Assembly: GCA_903896505.1 (NCBI GenBank)
Contig: CAITXU010000258.1
Span: forward strand, 1-44,880
Direction: 5' to 3'
Length of the DNA: 44,880 bases
Source: an uncultured Verrucomicrobiota bacterium
Lineage (GTDB): Bacteria > Verrucomicrobiota > Verrucomicrobiia > Limisphaerales > UBA9464
Position 1 is the stretch's first letter. Each line of letters starts with the position of its first letter. Positions 1-8,022 of this stretch are shown one piece after another. The notes below the pieces were generated by a model that saw nothing but the letters and a program-made list of their open reading frames with translations, did no database searches and was not told where the DNA came from. Both the position numbers and the translations under genes were made by a program.

Positions 1-289
1 CATTTTGGAACAGGACGACGTGGCCGTTGGACTCGAAATCAAGTTGGGAGGGCAGGTGAGCGATCTTGACCTTCGAGGCCTTGAGGCTTGGCGCGAAACA
101 TTTTCGCGCCAACAGCGAATCCCCCGTGGAATCGTCCTCAACGCGGCGACGCGACGCACCGTGGCAAAAAACCTGTTTGCATTGCCATGGGGATGGATGG
201 TTCCCCAGCAGCATCGCTGACGCTTGTTCTTCCTCGGTGCGATTCCCGGATAGGGAACACCTCCAAAATCGGAAGTGAATCGAGACCAT
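1..289 (-). CDS. Possible 5' part of an unrecognised gene, cut by the left edge
   Basis: Reading leftwards from an ATG at 289 (alternative ATG at 214), one minus-strand frame stays open to position 1. Near the edge it reads protein-like, for example KVKIAHLPSQLDFESN, while the first part is rich in Cys, Arg and Trp. I recognise no family. A different minus-strand frame (138-440) is also open across part of this stretch and overlaps a dispersed repeat, so coding potential is uncertain. It could equally be repeat-derived non-coding sequence. Confidence 0.2.
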   Translation of the reverse strand, partial: MVSIHFRFWRCSLSGNRTEEEQASAMLLGNHPSPWQCKQVFCHGASRRRVEDDSTGDSLLARKCFAPSLKASKVKIAHLPSQLDFESNGHVVLFQN

Positions 290-337
290 GAACCTGATAG
301 GTCGGCACCCACGCGATGTAGGACAGGTTCCAAACCT

Positions 338-472
338 GCTGAATCGCGGACCTCCAATCCTGCCGGGCCTCAGGGCGAACCGGAGTACTTCGGGACGTGG
401 CATGGCGCAGCCGACGGGAAAGTCGGCGATTAGCAGACAAGAATATCGGCGCTACAGCGTGAGGGCTGGTTC
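338..472 (+). repeat. Dispersed ~135-bp repeat, copy 1
   Basis: This stretch matches the reverse complement of 26785-26920 almost end to end when aligned by eye. Shared blocks include CTGCCGGGCCT, GGGCGAACCGG and GGGACGTGG, in the same order and at the same spacing. The two copies lie about 26 kb apart in opposite orientations and outside recognisable genes, so this is an interspersed non-coding element. Chance open frames through it give spurious Arg/Pro-rich proteins. Confidence 0.6.
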
Positions 473-580
473 ATGGGTAGTCCAGGTGGAAGACCTGCCT
501 TTAATGACGATGAGTTACGCCAATTCCTTTAGCTCGCTGTGTGCCCAGCGTTTTATTTTCGTGAAATTGGGCCGAAAACA

Positions 581-655
581 TGGTGCGAGGTGCAGGTTTC
601 GAACCTGCGACCCCTTGCGTGTGAAGCAAGTGCTCTACCACTGAGCTAACCTCGC
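581..655 (-). tRNA. tRNA-Val (anticodon CAC)
   Basis: On the minus strand the sequence folds as a complete cloverleaf. The acceptor stem is GCGAGGT paired with ACCTCGC, the D-arm is GCTC/GAGC, the anticodon stem is CTTGC/GCAAG with loop TTCACAC, and the T-arm is GCAGG/CCTGC with loop TTCGAAA. Positions 34-36 are CAC, which reads the valine codon GUG. The discriminator is A and the 3' CCA is encoded (581-583). No partner tRNA is adjacent, so it appears to be a single-gene unit. Confidence 0.95.
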
Positions 656-888
656 ACTACCGAAGAGGGGAAGTTGATAGCTGACAGAAAGCCGGACTGC
701 AAAGCCGAATATTCGAGTTTTTCCTGCCTCACTCCTTTCACCTTGGTGAGTTTCTTGGGACAGGGGCGGGCCAGAAGTCTAAAGGGGTGGGCGGAAGGCC
801 CGGGTTCCAAGGGACGCTTCGGTTGTGAGGCGCACCGGGCCCCACGCGCCGTCTTCCCGCCGAGCTCTCCTGGGTTGGGTTGCGGCCT

Positions 889-920
889 GGTAGAGTTTGC
901 GCCGATTGACATGCGGCTAC
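889..920 (-). repeat. Short dispersed repeat, copy 1
   Basis: The minus strand matches 19288-19323 on the plus strand, sharing GTAGCCGC and the block TCGGCGCAAACTCTACC. Similarity fades outside this core. Both copies are in gene-free, repeat-rich DNA. Confidence 0.5.
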
Positions 921-1157
921 GGGGATGGTGGCCACCTGCTTCAGTAGTCGCCGTCCGTTAGGCGGCGCTATCTTTCCTCAGCCGGAACCTGTTTCTGGGC
1001 ATAAAGGCGGGGTAAAGGCCAGGCGGATCGGTTGCACTTGGGCTTGAATCGTAAGGCGGTAGTGGCTCGAACCGCCTGTGGTTTGCCAGAAACCTCTCAA
1101 CGGTGTCTTTGGAACGGGAAAGGTAATGATCGCCGCAGTAGTTGGGGGACTTGCGGG

Positions 1158-1241
1158 AGCCTCGGTCCTGCGGACGGTCCATAGGCTTCGCTGTTGCGGA
1201 ACTGGCGTGATCCGAACCGCCGCAGCTCGGCAGGAGACCCC
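1158..1241 (+). repeat. Dispersed ~80-bp repeat, copy 1
   Basis: It aligns by eye with the reverse complement of 13651-13731. Shared blocks are CCTCGGTCCTGCGGAC, GGCTTCGC and CGAACCGCCGC. The downstream half overlaps the left arm of the large inverted repeat at 1209-1336. Confidence 0.5.
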
Positions 1242-1336
1242 GCCCTACCAATGTAGCTGAAATTCAATATGTTACATCGATATCGTTCAAGACCTTGGTA
1301 GGGCGAACCTCCCGGTGAGCCGCGGCGGTTCGGATC
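1209..1336. repeat. Large interrupted inverted repeat
   Basis: An outer perfect 15-bp arm pair (1209-1223 with 1322-1336, GATCCGAACCGCCGC) encloses an inner perfect 11-bp pair (1241-1251 with 1295-1305, CGCCCTACCAA). The central loop is about 43 nt and distinctly AT-richer than its surroundings. The layout resembles a MITE or REP-type hairpin element. Confidence 0.55.
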
Positions 1337-1355
1337 CGCCCGGTGGCTCCCATGT

Positions 1356-1440
1356 CCCGGGACTTCAGCCCTTAAAGGTCCTAATCCTACGTTCCTGGGC
1401 CGGTGGCCCAGGCTGGGATGGATGCGGGCCGTTGGCCCTC
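1356..1440 (-). repeat. Three-hairpin dispersed element, copy 1
   Basis: Read on the minus strand it carries three short palindromes in fixed order: GGGCCAACGGCCC, then TGGGCCACCGGCCCA, then a weaker GGGCTGAAG/CCCGG hairpin. The first two are joined by GCATCCATCCCAGCC. The same layout recurs at 13282-13364, at 13491-13561 and in the tandem array from 32361. Confidence 0.6.
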
Positions 1441-1609
1441 GAGGCGGATTCGGAATTGAGGTGATGCGAACCACCAAAGCTTCGCTCCTGCGGACTGCAA
1501 ATGGGGTTCGCGTCGTCGCGCGAGTCCAATTCAACTCATCTCCAGCCTTCAGGAGCTCCTCGACTTCATCCCCAAAAGCTTCGGCCTGCTTCGATGGCCC
1601 GCATTGCCC

Positions 1610-4600
1610 TCAACTGCGTCCCGAGATGTCGGTCCCCCACCTCGCGGCAAGGTTCGCCAGCCAGCTTTCCTCCGGTAACGAGTACGGTCTGAATGTTTCT
1701 ATCCGACCCTCGCGGTCGTTGTAAAAAAGTCCTCCGTGAAGGCCCAAATTGGACGCCGACGGCTGATCGCACAGGCTGGAGGAATCGGACGCACTCATCT
1801 GAAGCAGCACCCGGAGTTCAAACTCGCTCAGCCCCTTCCGTCCCAGGAATCGATTCACGTTGTTGTACGAATCGACCTGGACAATCACATGGATGCCCTG
1901 GGCCGAGCCCTCGATGTAGAGGCGCTGGAAGGGGGCCGCCGCGTTCTCCGAGGCGTCGGATGTGTCGGTGGAAAACCCAAAGCTGTCATCGGGTTTGAGC
2001 TTCTTGCAGTGTTGAAGTCCCAATACGACGAGGAAAACGTTGGGTCGTCCCAGGCTGCCGTTGGCGGTGCGAACGTCGAGTTCGGTCTGCAACGAGAGGA
2101 TGGTGGCGGGAACGCGACCGGGCAGAACCCGCTCGACCGATTGCGGTAGAATCGAGCAGAGGTGCTCCAGTAAGAGGTTTCGAGGCGTCCCTGGGGCGGT
2201 GGTGTCCACGAGAATGAATCGGGCTAGACCGGGAGGATGCTGCGCCGCGAGGGAAATGAGGGACGCCAGAACGAGCGAAAGTGCCGTTTCTTCCCGCTGT
2301 CCGACCAACAGGAGGTTGCTGCCACCGGCCTTGGAAAAATCGGCGGCGGTAGGACCCTTGATCGAATTCGGTGCCCCCAGCCACGCAACGGGAATCGCCG
2401 GAAGCTGTGTGGGCCGAGCCGCCAGAAGCTTTTGCAGGAGCGGATTGTCCACCATGCTGGCCGGTGCACTTCCCTCAAAAACAACCGGTGCTTTTCCAGC
2501 CCATGCCGGAGCCGCGGCAAGTTTCTGGATTTCAGCCAGGTACTTTTCCCGGGTCTCGTCGGGAAGCCATACTGCCTGGAAAGGGGAATTCGCCTCGCGC
2601 GCCCCGGCGGAGTCGTTGTAGATGCCTTCTCCCGGACGGCTCAGCAATCGGGGTGCGGAATTTTCGTCGCCCATGATCAGGTAGGCATCGGCCTCGTCGC
2701 ATTGGAAGGCGATGCGCACCGCCATTTGCCCCAGGGTGGCCCGGGCCAGTGCATAGGTGCCGCCCAAGGTCTGAGACGCGAGGATGACATGAATCCCGAA
2801 AGCCCGGCCCTGACGGACGATCCGGTCCAACAAGACAGCGGCGTCCTGGGCAATCCGGTCTTCCTCCACGAAGTACTCCTGAAACTCATCGACCAGAAGC
2901 AGGCAGCGGGGCATGGGCTCTTTGCCGCCCGCACGACGGTATCCGGGCAGGTCCTGAACCCCGAGGTCGCGGAACAACTCGCCCCGACGGCGCAATTCCA
3001 AGTCGATCCGTTCCAGAACGCTCAGTCCGAATTCGCGATCGCTTTCGATGGCCACGACCCGCGCATGGGGCAGTCGGGCGGTGGCGTAGGCCTTGAATTC
3101 GACGCCCTTTTTGAAATCCACGAGGAAAAACTCGAGTTCATCCGGACTGCACCGGAGTGCCAGATTGGTCACCAGGACATGGAGGAGGTTTGATTTTCCT
3201 GACCCGGTCTTGCCGGAAATCAAGGCGTGCTGTCGGGTGCCACGTCCCAGCGAAAGGTATTGCAACTTCGATGCACCGGTCCGTCCCAGCGGTACCCTAA
3301 TTTCTTCCGCGGTGCTTTCGGTCCAGTACTCCCCGGAAGGTGGGCCGACGACTTCAAACGGAACGACAACCTTGTTCGCATCGCGGCTGGCACGCCCAAT
3401 CCGATGCAACAGCTCCGTGGCCAGCTCGGGAGGTGGCGGCAGGCCAGGAGTAATTCGTAGTCCGGATCCCATCGAAGGAATGGCCGTGACCTCCGATCCC
3501 GAGGTCAGTAGATGGACCCCCGACACATTCAGGTCTTCAGCAACAAATCCGGGCGGTGTCGGAAGACGTCGGTCCCAATGAAGCAGGGTGATGATGCCGC
3601 ATCGTCCGCCGTTGGTGACCAAGTTGAGCAAACGTCGTGAGGAGGATTCCGTAAAGTTGACCGGAAATCCGGTCACAATCAGCAGGTGATGATGTTCAGC
3701 GATGCTCCCGGCCCGGGCATTGTACTCGACGAGGTTGGCAAACTCATTGCGAAGGTACATCTGCAGCACCTTTTCCATTTGCTGGGTCAGTTCCGTCAGG
3801 CGCTCCTCGATCTCGGACGTTTCGGTCCAGATGCGCTGTCCCGCACCCCCTTTGGCTTCGGCATAATCCGACAAATGCATAAGACTGGCGAAGGTGCGTC
3901 CCAATCCAACCGGATCGAGGATGGTGACCTTGAGTCGTCCCGGCGGCATCTGGCAAAGAAGCCGGAGAGCGATGTTGTTGAGCCAGTCCCCGACAGCGGC
4001 AGAGGAGGTGCCGTCGGATTCGATCACGACCGAACCGTCCTCCGGATAGGCCAGCCAAAGTGGAACGACACGACTTTCTGGCTCCGGAAGAGCGAGGCGT
4101 GGATCGGTGGGCCAGACCGTGGAGAGGGCTCGCAGCCGAATCGCCAATGTGCCGATCTCGGGTGACCCTTGATAGGAGATAGGAGGCTGCCATGACACCC
4201 AAAAGGGTGACTCCCAAGACGGCACCACACCCGCCTTGGCTTCGGCGATCTCGGTAAAAAGCCGGGAGATCGGTTGCAACCCCTTATCCCAATCCTCGAC
4301 CAAGGAGGTCCACTGTTCAGCCGAACTGAGCTCCATGCGCGTCAGTTCGGTCTGTCCCCGGGTAGTCAGGTGTTCGCGTTCGTCGACAATCACCCGCTCC
4401 AGAGCCTCCGTTTCGGCGAGGTGTCGCGCGGCCAACTCGGGTTTCCTTTTTGCCTGAATCCTTTCGTGGGTGGCCATGGCCCTTGTCCCCTTGAACTGGA
4501 GCTGTCGCACAGCGTCGGCTCTGGCAACCTCGATGGCAGATTCATGTGCCGACCAACGATCTCGGATGGACTGAGTCGTTGAGGTGAATCGTGACTGCGC

Positions 4601-5527
4601 TTCCCTGGTTTCAGTCTGGTAACGGGCCGCGATTTTCTCCTGAGCAAACGCAAGATGGTTTCGGGCGGAGGTGAGCGTTTGAGCGGCCTGGGTCGCTATT
4701 GGACGAAGCCGAAAGAATACCCATAGACGTACGAGCAGGGCCATGACGAGCACAAGTCCGGAGGTCAACTGCGCCGTGGAGGCTTGGGAGGCCGAAACGC
4801 CGACGTTTTCCCGGAGAATCGAAAGAGTACAGACCGCATTCACGGCCACGAGACTCAGGAGTAAGAGCCAGGGCGGGAGAAAGCGAACAACACCGGACGG
4901 GAACACGGCGGCGGCCTGCTCGGCAGATTTGTCCAGGTCTTTTACCGCTGTTCGGACGTTCAAGATTAAGCCAGATGCGTCGTCTCCGGATTCGGGAGCC
5001 GCCCCTGGATATCCGGATGAAAACCATCGCCGGAATTGTCGAAACGCTCCCATGCTCTTCAACAAGCGGGAGTGGCAGGCCTGCAATGCGGCTCCAGCTT
5101 CCGAAGCCTCAGACGTCAAAGTGGCGTAGTTGTTACCGGCGGCTGCCAAGTCTATCTCCCGTTGTCGCTCGGCATCCAGTGTCCCTTTTTGGAACCCAAA
5201 CACAGCCCGCCCGTCCTGTTGGTCCAGCCCCTGCGTGGTTCTGCGTCGGCACTCCACCACGGCCTTTTGGATTCGCACTTTGCGCTGCTCTGTCCGACGT
5301 TCCGACAGTTCCGATTCCTGCCGGTGACGCTCGGCCAGTTCCATCCGTCGGAGAACGGCTTCGTCGTTCTGTCGTCCCAGGCTTTGGGTAGACGCCCTCG
5401 CGGCGAGTGCGCGGTGACGGGCAATGTCGCGAAGAAGTTGTTCCTCCCGGGACGCCATCCCGGCGACGTGTTTTCGAAATTCCGAAAACAGCGACCGAAT
5501 ATGGTTCAGGGGAGGGGCTTTACTCAC
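1610..5527 (-). CDS. FtsK/EssC-type membrane ATPase of an ESX (type VII)-like locus
   Basis: A 1,305-residue protein, probably the motor of a secretion system. Residues 1-200 are charged and likely coiled-coil. Two membrane helices follow (about 214-237 and 255-273), then more coiled coil (280-400). Three ATPase-like modules come next. The middle one is canonical FtsK/SpoIIIE, with Walker A GKTGSGKS (772-779) and Walker B LLLVDE (876-881). The flanking modules (about 490-650 and 1040-1220) keep the fold-like pattern but lack a Walker A motif. A motor with several FtsK modules beside WXG-type genes is the EssC/EccC arrangement. It lacks the C-terminal gamma (DNA-orienting) domain of FtsK. The GTG start overlaps the TAA of the upstream small gene by 8 nt, indicating translational coupling. 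The alternative is a DNA-pumping FtsK homologue, but the gene context argues against that. Confidence 0.82.
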   Translation of the reverse strand: MSKAPPLNHIRSLFSEFRKHVAGMASREEQLLRDIARHRALAARASTQSLGRQNDEAVLRRMELAERHRQESELSERRTEQRKVRIQKAVVECRRRTTQGLDQQDGRAVFGFQKGTLDAERQREIDLAAAGNNYATLTSEASEAGAALQACHSRLLKSMGAFRQFRRWFSSGYPGAAPESGDDASGLILNVRTAVKDLDKSAEQAAAVFPSGVVRFLPPWLLLLSLVAVNAVCTLSILRENVGVSASQASTAQLTSGLVLVMALLVRLWVFFRLRPIATQAAQTLTSARNHLAFAQEKIAARYQTETREAQSRFTSTTQSIRDRWSAHESAIEVARADAVRQLQFKGTRAMATHERIQAKRKPELAARHLAETEALERVIVDEREHLTTRGQTELTRMELSSAEQWTSLVEDWDKGLQPISRLFTEIAEAKAGVVPSWESPFWVSWQPPISYQGSPEIGTLAIRLRALSTVWPTDPRLALPEPESRVVPLWLAYPEDGSVVIESDGTSSAAVGDWLNNIALRLLCQMPPGRLKVTILDPVGLGRTFASLMHLSDYAEAKGGAGQRIWTETSEIEERLTELTQQMEKVLQMYLRNEFANLVEYNARAGSIAEHHHLLIVTGFPVNFTESSSRRLLNLVTNGGRCGIITLLHWDRRLPTPPGFVAEDLNVSGVHLLTSGSEVTAIPSMGSGLRITPGLPPPPELATELLHRIGRASRDANKVVVPFEVVGPPSGEYWTESTAEEIRVPLGRTGASKLQYLSLGRGTRQHALISGKTGSGKSNLLHVLVTNLALRCSPDELEFFLVDFKKGVEFKAYATARLPHARVVAIESDREFGLSVLERIDLELRRRGELFRDLGVQDLPGYRRAGGKEPMPRCLLLVDEFQEYFVEEDRIAQDAAVLLDRIVRQGRAFGIHVILASQTLGGTYALARATLGQMAVRIAFQCDEADAYLIMGDENSAPRLLSRPGEGIYNDSAGAREANSPFQAVWLPDETREKYLAEIQKLAAAPAWAGKAPVVFEGSAPASMVDNPLLQKLLAARPTQLPAIPVAWLGAPNSIKGPTAADFSKAGGSNLLLVGQREETALSLVLASLISLAAQHPPGLARFILVDTTAPGTPRNLLLEHLCSILPQSVERVLPGRVPATILSLQTELDVRTANGSLGRPNVFLVVLGLQHCKKLKPDDSFGFSTDTSDASENAAAPFQRLYIEGSAQGIHVIVQVDSYNNVNRFLGRKGLSEFELRVLLQMSASDSSSLCDQPSASNLGLHGGLFYNDREGRIETFRPYSLPEESWLANLAARWGTDISGRS

Positions 5528-5732
5528 AATCGTCCTTCATTTTTTGAATGATCACTTCCAATTGGTCGAGGGAGGTCAGCGTTTTTTCGACTTGGGCCAT
5601 GAGTTCTACCATATGGCGATCATGGAATTCGCGGGCTTTGTCGTCCGCCCAGGAGCTTTGCGTTTCCTCCCAACTCCCGACCAATTGTTTGAGGAGTCCG
5701 GCGAGGCGGGCCTTGCTCGCTTGTGCGCTCAT
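5520..5732 (-). CDS. Small WXG-like helical protein (70 aa)
   Basis: A 70-residue, fully helical-looking protein with no signal peptide or membrane segment. It carries WADDKAREF at residues 28-36, giving the pattern W-x-D-x5-F. This resembles the W-x-G-x5-F/Y turn of WXG100 proteins with Gly replaced by Asp, and it is shared with the 90-residue protein at 6324. Its ATG overlaps the TGA of the upstream gene (ATGA) and its end overlaps the start of the ATPase gene. By context it is a secreted substrate or chaperone-like partner of the ATPase. It is shorter than the usual ~100 residues, and family membership is inferred from motif and neighbourhood. Confidence 0.65.
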   Translation of the reverse strand: MSAQASKARLAGLLKQLVGSWEETQSSWADDKAREFHDRHMVELMAQVEKTLTSLDQLEVIIQKMKDDCE

Positions 5733-6316
5733 TTGGTTGTGTTGCCCGTGGCCGGTTCGATGGGCTCCCCGCCGTCTGGCCCGACCACAGGAGGTTCGTC
5801 CGACGACGGTGCCGACTGCGGAGCGGTGGACGTGGAGACGAAAGAACGCCGGTCGGAGTAGGCGTCTAATGCCGCCAGGGATTGGTTGAGGAAATGGACA
5901 GCGTGGGCCATATCGACCGTGAGCACCGTGTGAAGCTGCTCGACTTGCCGCACCATGGGAAGACTTCGGTTTTCAAAGTTGCGGCTCCAAAACTGGATGT
6001 GTTTGAGCTTCTCACGGGCTTCATCCAGAGACCGCTCCGCCCGATGGACCTGCATTTGATGAAAGCTGGCGGGGCCGCGCTGGGTGGCGATGCTTTCCTG
6101 AAACAAGGTTTGGCGTGCCTCCTCCAGCTTACGCTGACGGCGCCAAACTTCGCCCTCCCAGTGCTTACGGCGGTCCAGGTCAAGCCAGGCTTGCTGTCGG
6201 GCTACTTCCACCGCCGCTTCCTCGACGGTCGCCCGCGCCCCGCTGAGGAATGTCAGTAGATGCGCGCGAAACCGGTCGATGTCATCGACCGAGCGGATAT
6301 GGACGTGATCTGCCAT
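5729..6316 (-). CDS. Helical/coiled-coil protein of the ESX-like operon (195 aa)
   Basis: I recognise no named family. Residues 10-150 are charged and heptad-rich, consistent with long antiparallel helices, with a literal W-E-G triplet at residues 53-55. Residues 155-195 form a Ser/Pro/Gly-rich, probably disordered tail. There is no signal peptide or membrane helix. The ATG is preceded by AGGAGA and lies 7 nt after the stop of the WXG100-like gene. The 3' end overlaps the next gene by 4 nt, so it belongs to the operon. It may be a larger WXG/LXG-like substrate, a chaperone or a structural partner. Confidence 0.7.
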   Translation of the reverse strand: MADHVHIRSVDDIDRFRAHLLTFLSGARATVEEAAVEVARQQAWLDLDRRKHWEGEVWRRQRKLEEARQTLFQESIATQRGPASFHQMQVHRAERSLDEAREKLKHIQFWSRNFENRSLPMVRQVEQLHTVLTVDMAHAVHFLNQSLAALDAYSDRRSFVSTSTAPQSAPSSDEPPVVGPDGGEPIEPATGNTTK

Positions 6317-6323
6317 GCTCTCC

Positions 6324-6596
6324 TCATCGCTGTTTCAGGTAGTCCTCGATATGCTGAGCCTTTCGCAGCAGAAAGGGTGCCTGCTGCTGGGACATGTCGA
6401 TGAACTTGCGGAAGGTCTTGGTGACCTGCTGAAATTCATCAGCAAATTTTTCGTGTTCCTTATCCTTCCAGGTGTCTCCCAGGGAAGCGAACCGGGCCTG
6501 GAGGGAACCCAACCGGGCCAGGGTATCGGTGTTGAACCGGTTCAGTTCTTCCGCAAAACGGCGGACATTCTCCGGGTCCATGATGGCGTTCGGCAT
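6324..6596 (-). CDS. WXG100-like protein (90 aa), first gene of the ESX-like operon
   Basis: A 90-residue helix-turn-helix protein close to the standard WXG100 length. The central turn has WKDKEHEKF (residues 43-51), giving W-x-D-x5-F where the family usually has W-x-G. The start at 6596 (MPNAIM) is chosen because AGGAG sits about 8 nt upstream; an in-frame extension to 6734 is Arg-rich and lacks such a site. WXG100 proteins are secreted as helical hairpin dimers by FtsK/SpoIIIE-type ATPases, and one is encoded in this operon. The Asp for Gly substitution recurs in the 70-residue partner, so it is probably real and not degenerate. Confidence 0.75.
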   Translation of the reverse strand: MPNAIMDPENVRRFAEELNRFNTDTLARLGSLQARFASLGDTWKDKEHEKFADEFQQVTKTFRKFIDMSQQQAPFLLRKAQHIEDYLKQR

Positions 6597-6817
6597 GGTG
6601 TGCTCCTTTTGTTTACGTCTGTGTTCAGAGAATACTGGAAGGGAGGCCGATTCGCGAGGAAAAGCGTTTCGAGTTCGATTTCCCTTCCCGTCTTCATGTG
6701 CCCCGTTTCCCGCCGGGCGCTTGTTGATTCGCACACGAAGACGCGAAGCCGCGAAGGGAAGAAAAAGATTTAACGGGAATCATTATGATAAACCTCGGAA
6801 ATATTCATATTAAACGG

Positions 6818-7945
6818 TCAGTTTTCCTGGGCTATCAGCCGTTTTGCGATCTTACGATGCGCGGCGGTCACCGCCAATTCTCCGGCCTCTTCGGGAGTTA
6901 CCCATTGTCCGTCTTGAATCGCATCGGGAATTCGTTTCAGGGCCACCATGAATACATCGAGGGTAATCTGATAGCGAGTGATGGCATGGCGGACCCGGGG
7001 TAGGGGGATCAGTTGGGATTCAGGGACGCCCAGCCATTCGCGGGCGGAGTCCACCGCGTCGCGACGGTCATCGGTCACCTCCAATTGAGGAAACTCCCAG
7101 AGGCCCTGGTTGACCTCGCCGTCGATTCGCCTCCGCATCAACCACCGACCGGAATGGGTTATGACCGCAACCAGATAACACAATCGGGTGGCTTTGACCC
7201 TGGGGCGGACCATCGGGAACCGGTCGACTTCACCCGCCTGATAGGCCTGACATTCAGTCGAAACCGGGCAAAGCAGGCAGGTGGGGTTGCGGGGGAGGCA
7301 GACGGTCGCCCCCAATTCCATCAGGCCCTGATTTAAAGCCGAGTAGCGTCCTGCCGCAAACGGAGTGGAGGGGACCGATTTCAATTCGCCCGTAGCCGTG
7401 ACCAGGCCTTGTGCCAGTTGCCAAAGTTGGTCGCGGGGGCCGGAATCGCGGGGATCGCCCTCGACTCGATTCAACCGCGATAAAACCCGGGCGACATTGC
7501 CGTCCACAAGCGGTTCAGACTGGTTGAAGGCCAGGCTGGCGATGGCTCCCGCGGTGTAAGGGCCCACTCCGGGCAATTCCAGGAGCTCAGCTCGTTGAGA
7601 AGGAATGCGCCCATGGTGCTGAAGCTCGACGGCGCGAGCTGCCCGCTGAAGATTGCGGACCCGTGAGTAGTAACCCAGCCCTTCCCAGAGCTTGAGGAGG
7701 CGGTCCTCGGCAACCCCGGCCAGGTCGTGAAGCGTCGGCAGCTCCTGCATCCACAGGTTCCAATAGGGAATGACCGTTTGAACCTGCGTCTGCTGGAGCA
7801 TCACCTCGGAGACCCAAATGCCATAGGGGTCTCGGGAGTGACGCCACGGAAGGTCCCTGGCATTTTGGCCAAACCACGACAAAAGCGAGCGGGCGACTGC
7901 TTTCGCAACCCCCGCTTTCCATTCGCTCGCGGGATTTATCGTCAT
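6818..7945 (-). CDS. mutY: A/G-specific adenine DNA glycosylase MutY
   Basis: MutY removes adenine mispaired with 8-oxoguanine in base-excision repair. The 375-residue protein has the catalytic SEVMLQQTQV helix (Glu at 47), a helix-hairpin-helix LPGVGPYTAGA (124-134) and the catalytic Asp in VDGNVARVL (D148). The [4Fe-4S] ligands are C216, C223, C226 and C232 with the family spacing C-x6-C-x2-C-x5-C. Residues about 255-365 form the NUDIX-like 8-oxoG recognition domain. The ATG at 7945 is chosen because homology starts right after it; a frame open to 8341 would run into the divergent RNase HIII gene. Confidence 0.95.
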   Translation of the reverse strand: MTINPASEWKAGVAKAVARSLLSWFGQNARDLPWRHSRDPYGIWVSEVMLQQTQVQTVIPYWNLWMQELPTLHDLAGVAEDRLLKLWEGLGYYSRVRNLQRAARAVELQHHGRIPSQRAELLELPGVGPYTAGAIASLAFNQSEPLVDGNVARVLSRLNRVEGDPRDSGPRDQLWQLAQGLVTATGELKSVPSTPFAAGRYSALNQGLMELGATVCLPRNPTCLLCPVSTECQAYQAGEVDRFPMVRPRVKATRLCYLVAVITHSGRWLMRRRIDGEVNQGLWEFPQLEVTDDRRDAVDSAREWLGVPESQLIPLPRVRHAITRYQITLDVFMVALKRIPDAIQDGQWVTPEEAGELAVTAAHRKIAKRLIAQEN

Positions 7946-8022
7946 CGGCCCTGAAATGACCGCTTTTGCCTTCTTTCGGGAACGATGGACACGCGAACGA
8001 ATGGCACCATGGTTTGAGGAAG

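Larger units (their letters stand above)
656..1609. other. Gene-free stretch filled with dispersed repeats
   Basis: I see no credible gene between tRNA-Val and the end of the FtsK/EssC-like gene. Every open frame here is Arg/Pro/Ser-rich and runs through repeats that recur elsewhere in the window. The recognisable pieces are listed separately: 889-920, 1158-1241, 1209-1336 and 1356-1440. The rest (about 1441-1609) also looks non-coding. Confidence 0.6.

Noticed and set aside
1097-1534. A 145-codon minus-strand open frame
   Set aside because: Its peptide (ARIHPSLGHRPR and similar) is the translation of the three-hairpin repeat, seen again in frames through the 32.4-32.9 kb array.
2237-3193. 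A 318-codon plus-strand open frame
   Set aside because: It lies antisense inside the FtsK/EssC-like gene, whose Walker motifs and coupling to neighbours identify the real coding strand.
1610-5527. Chromosome-segregation FtsK
   Set aside because: The protein has two membrane helices after a coiled-coil N-terminus, three ATPase-like modules, no gamma domain and an operon with WXG-like genes.
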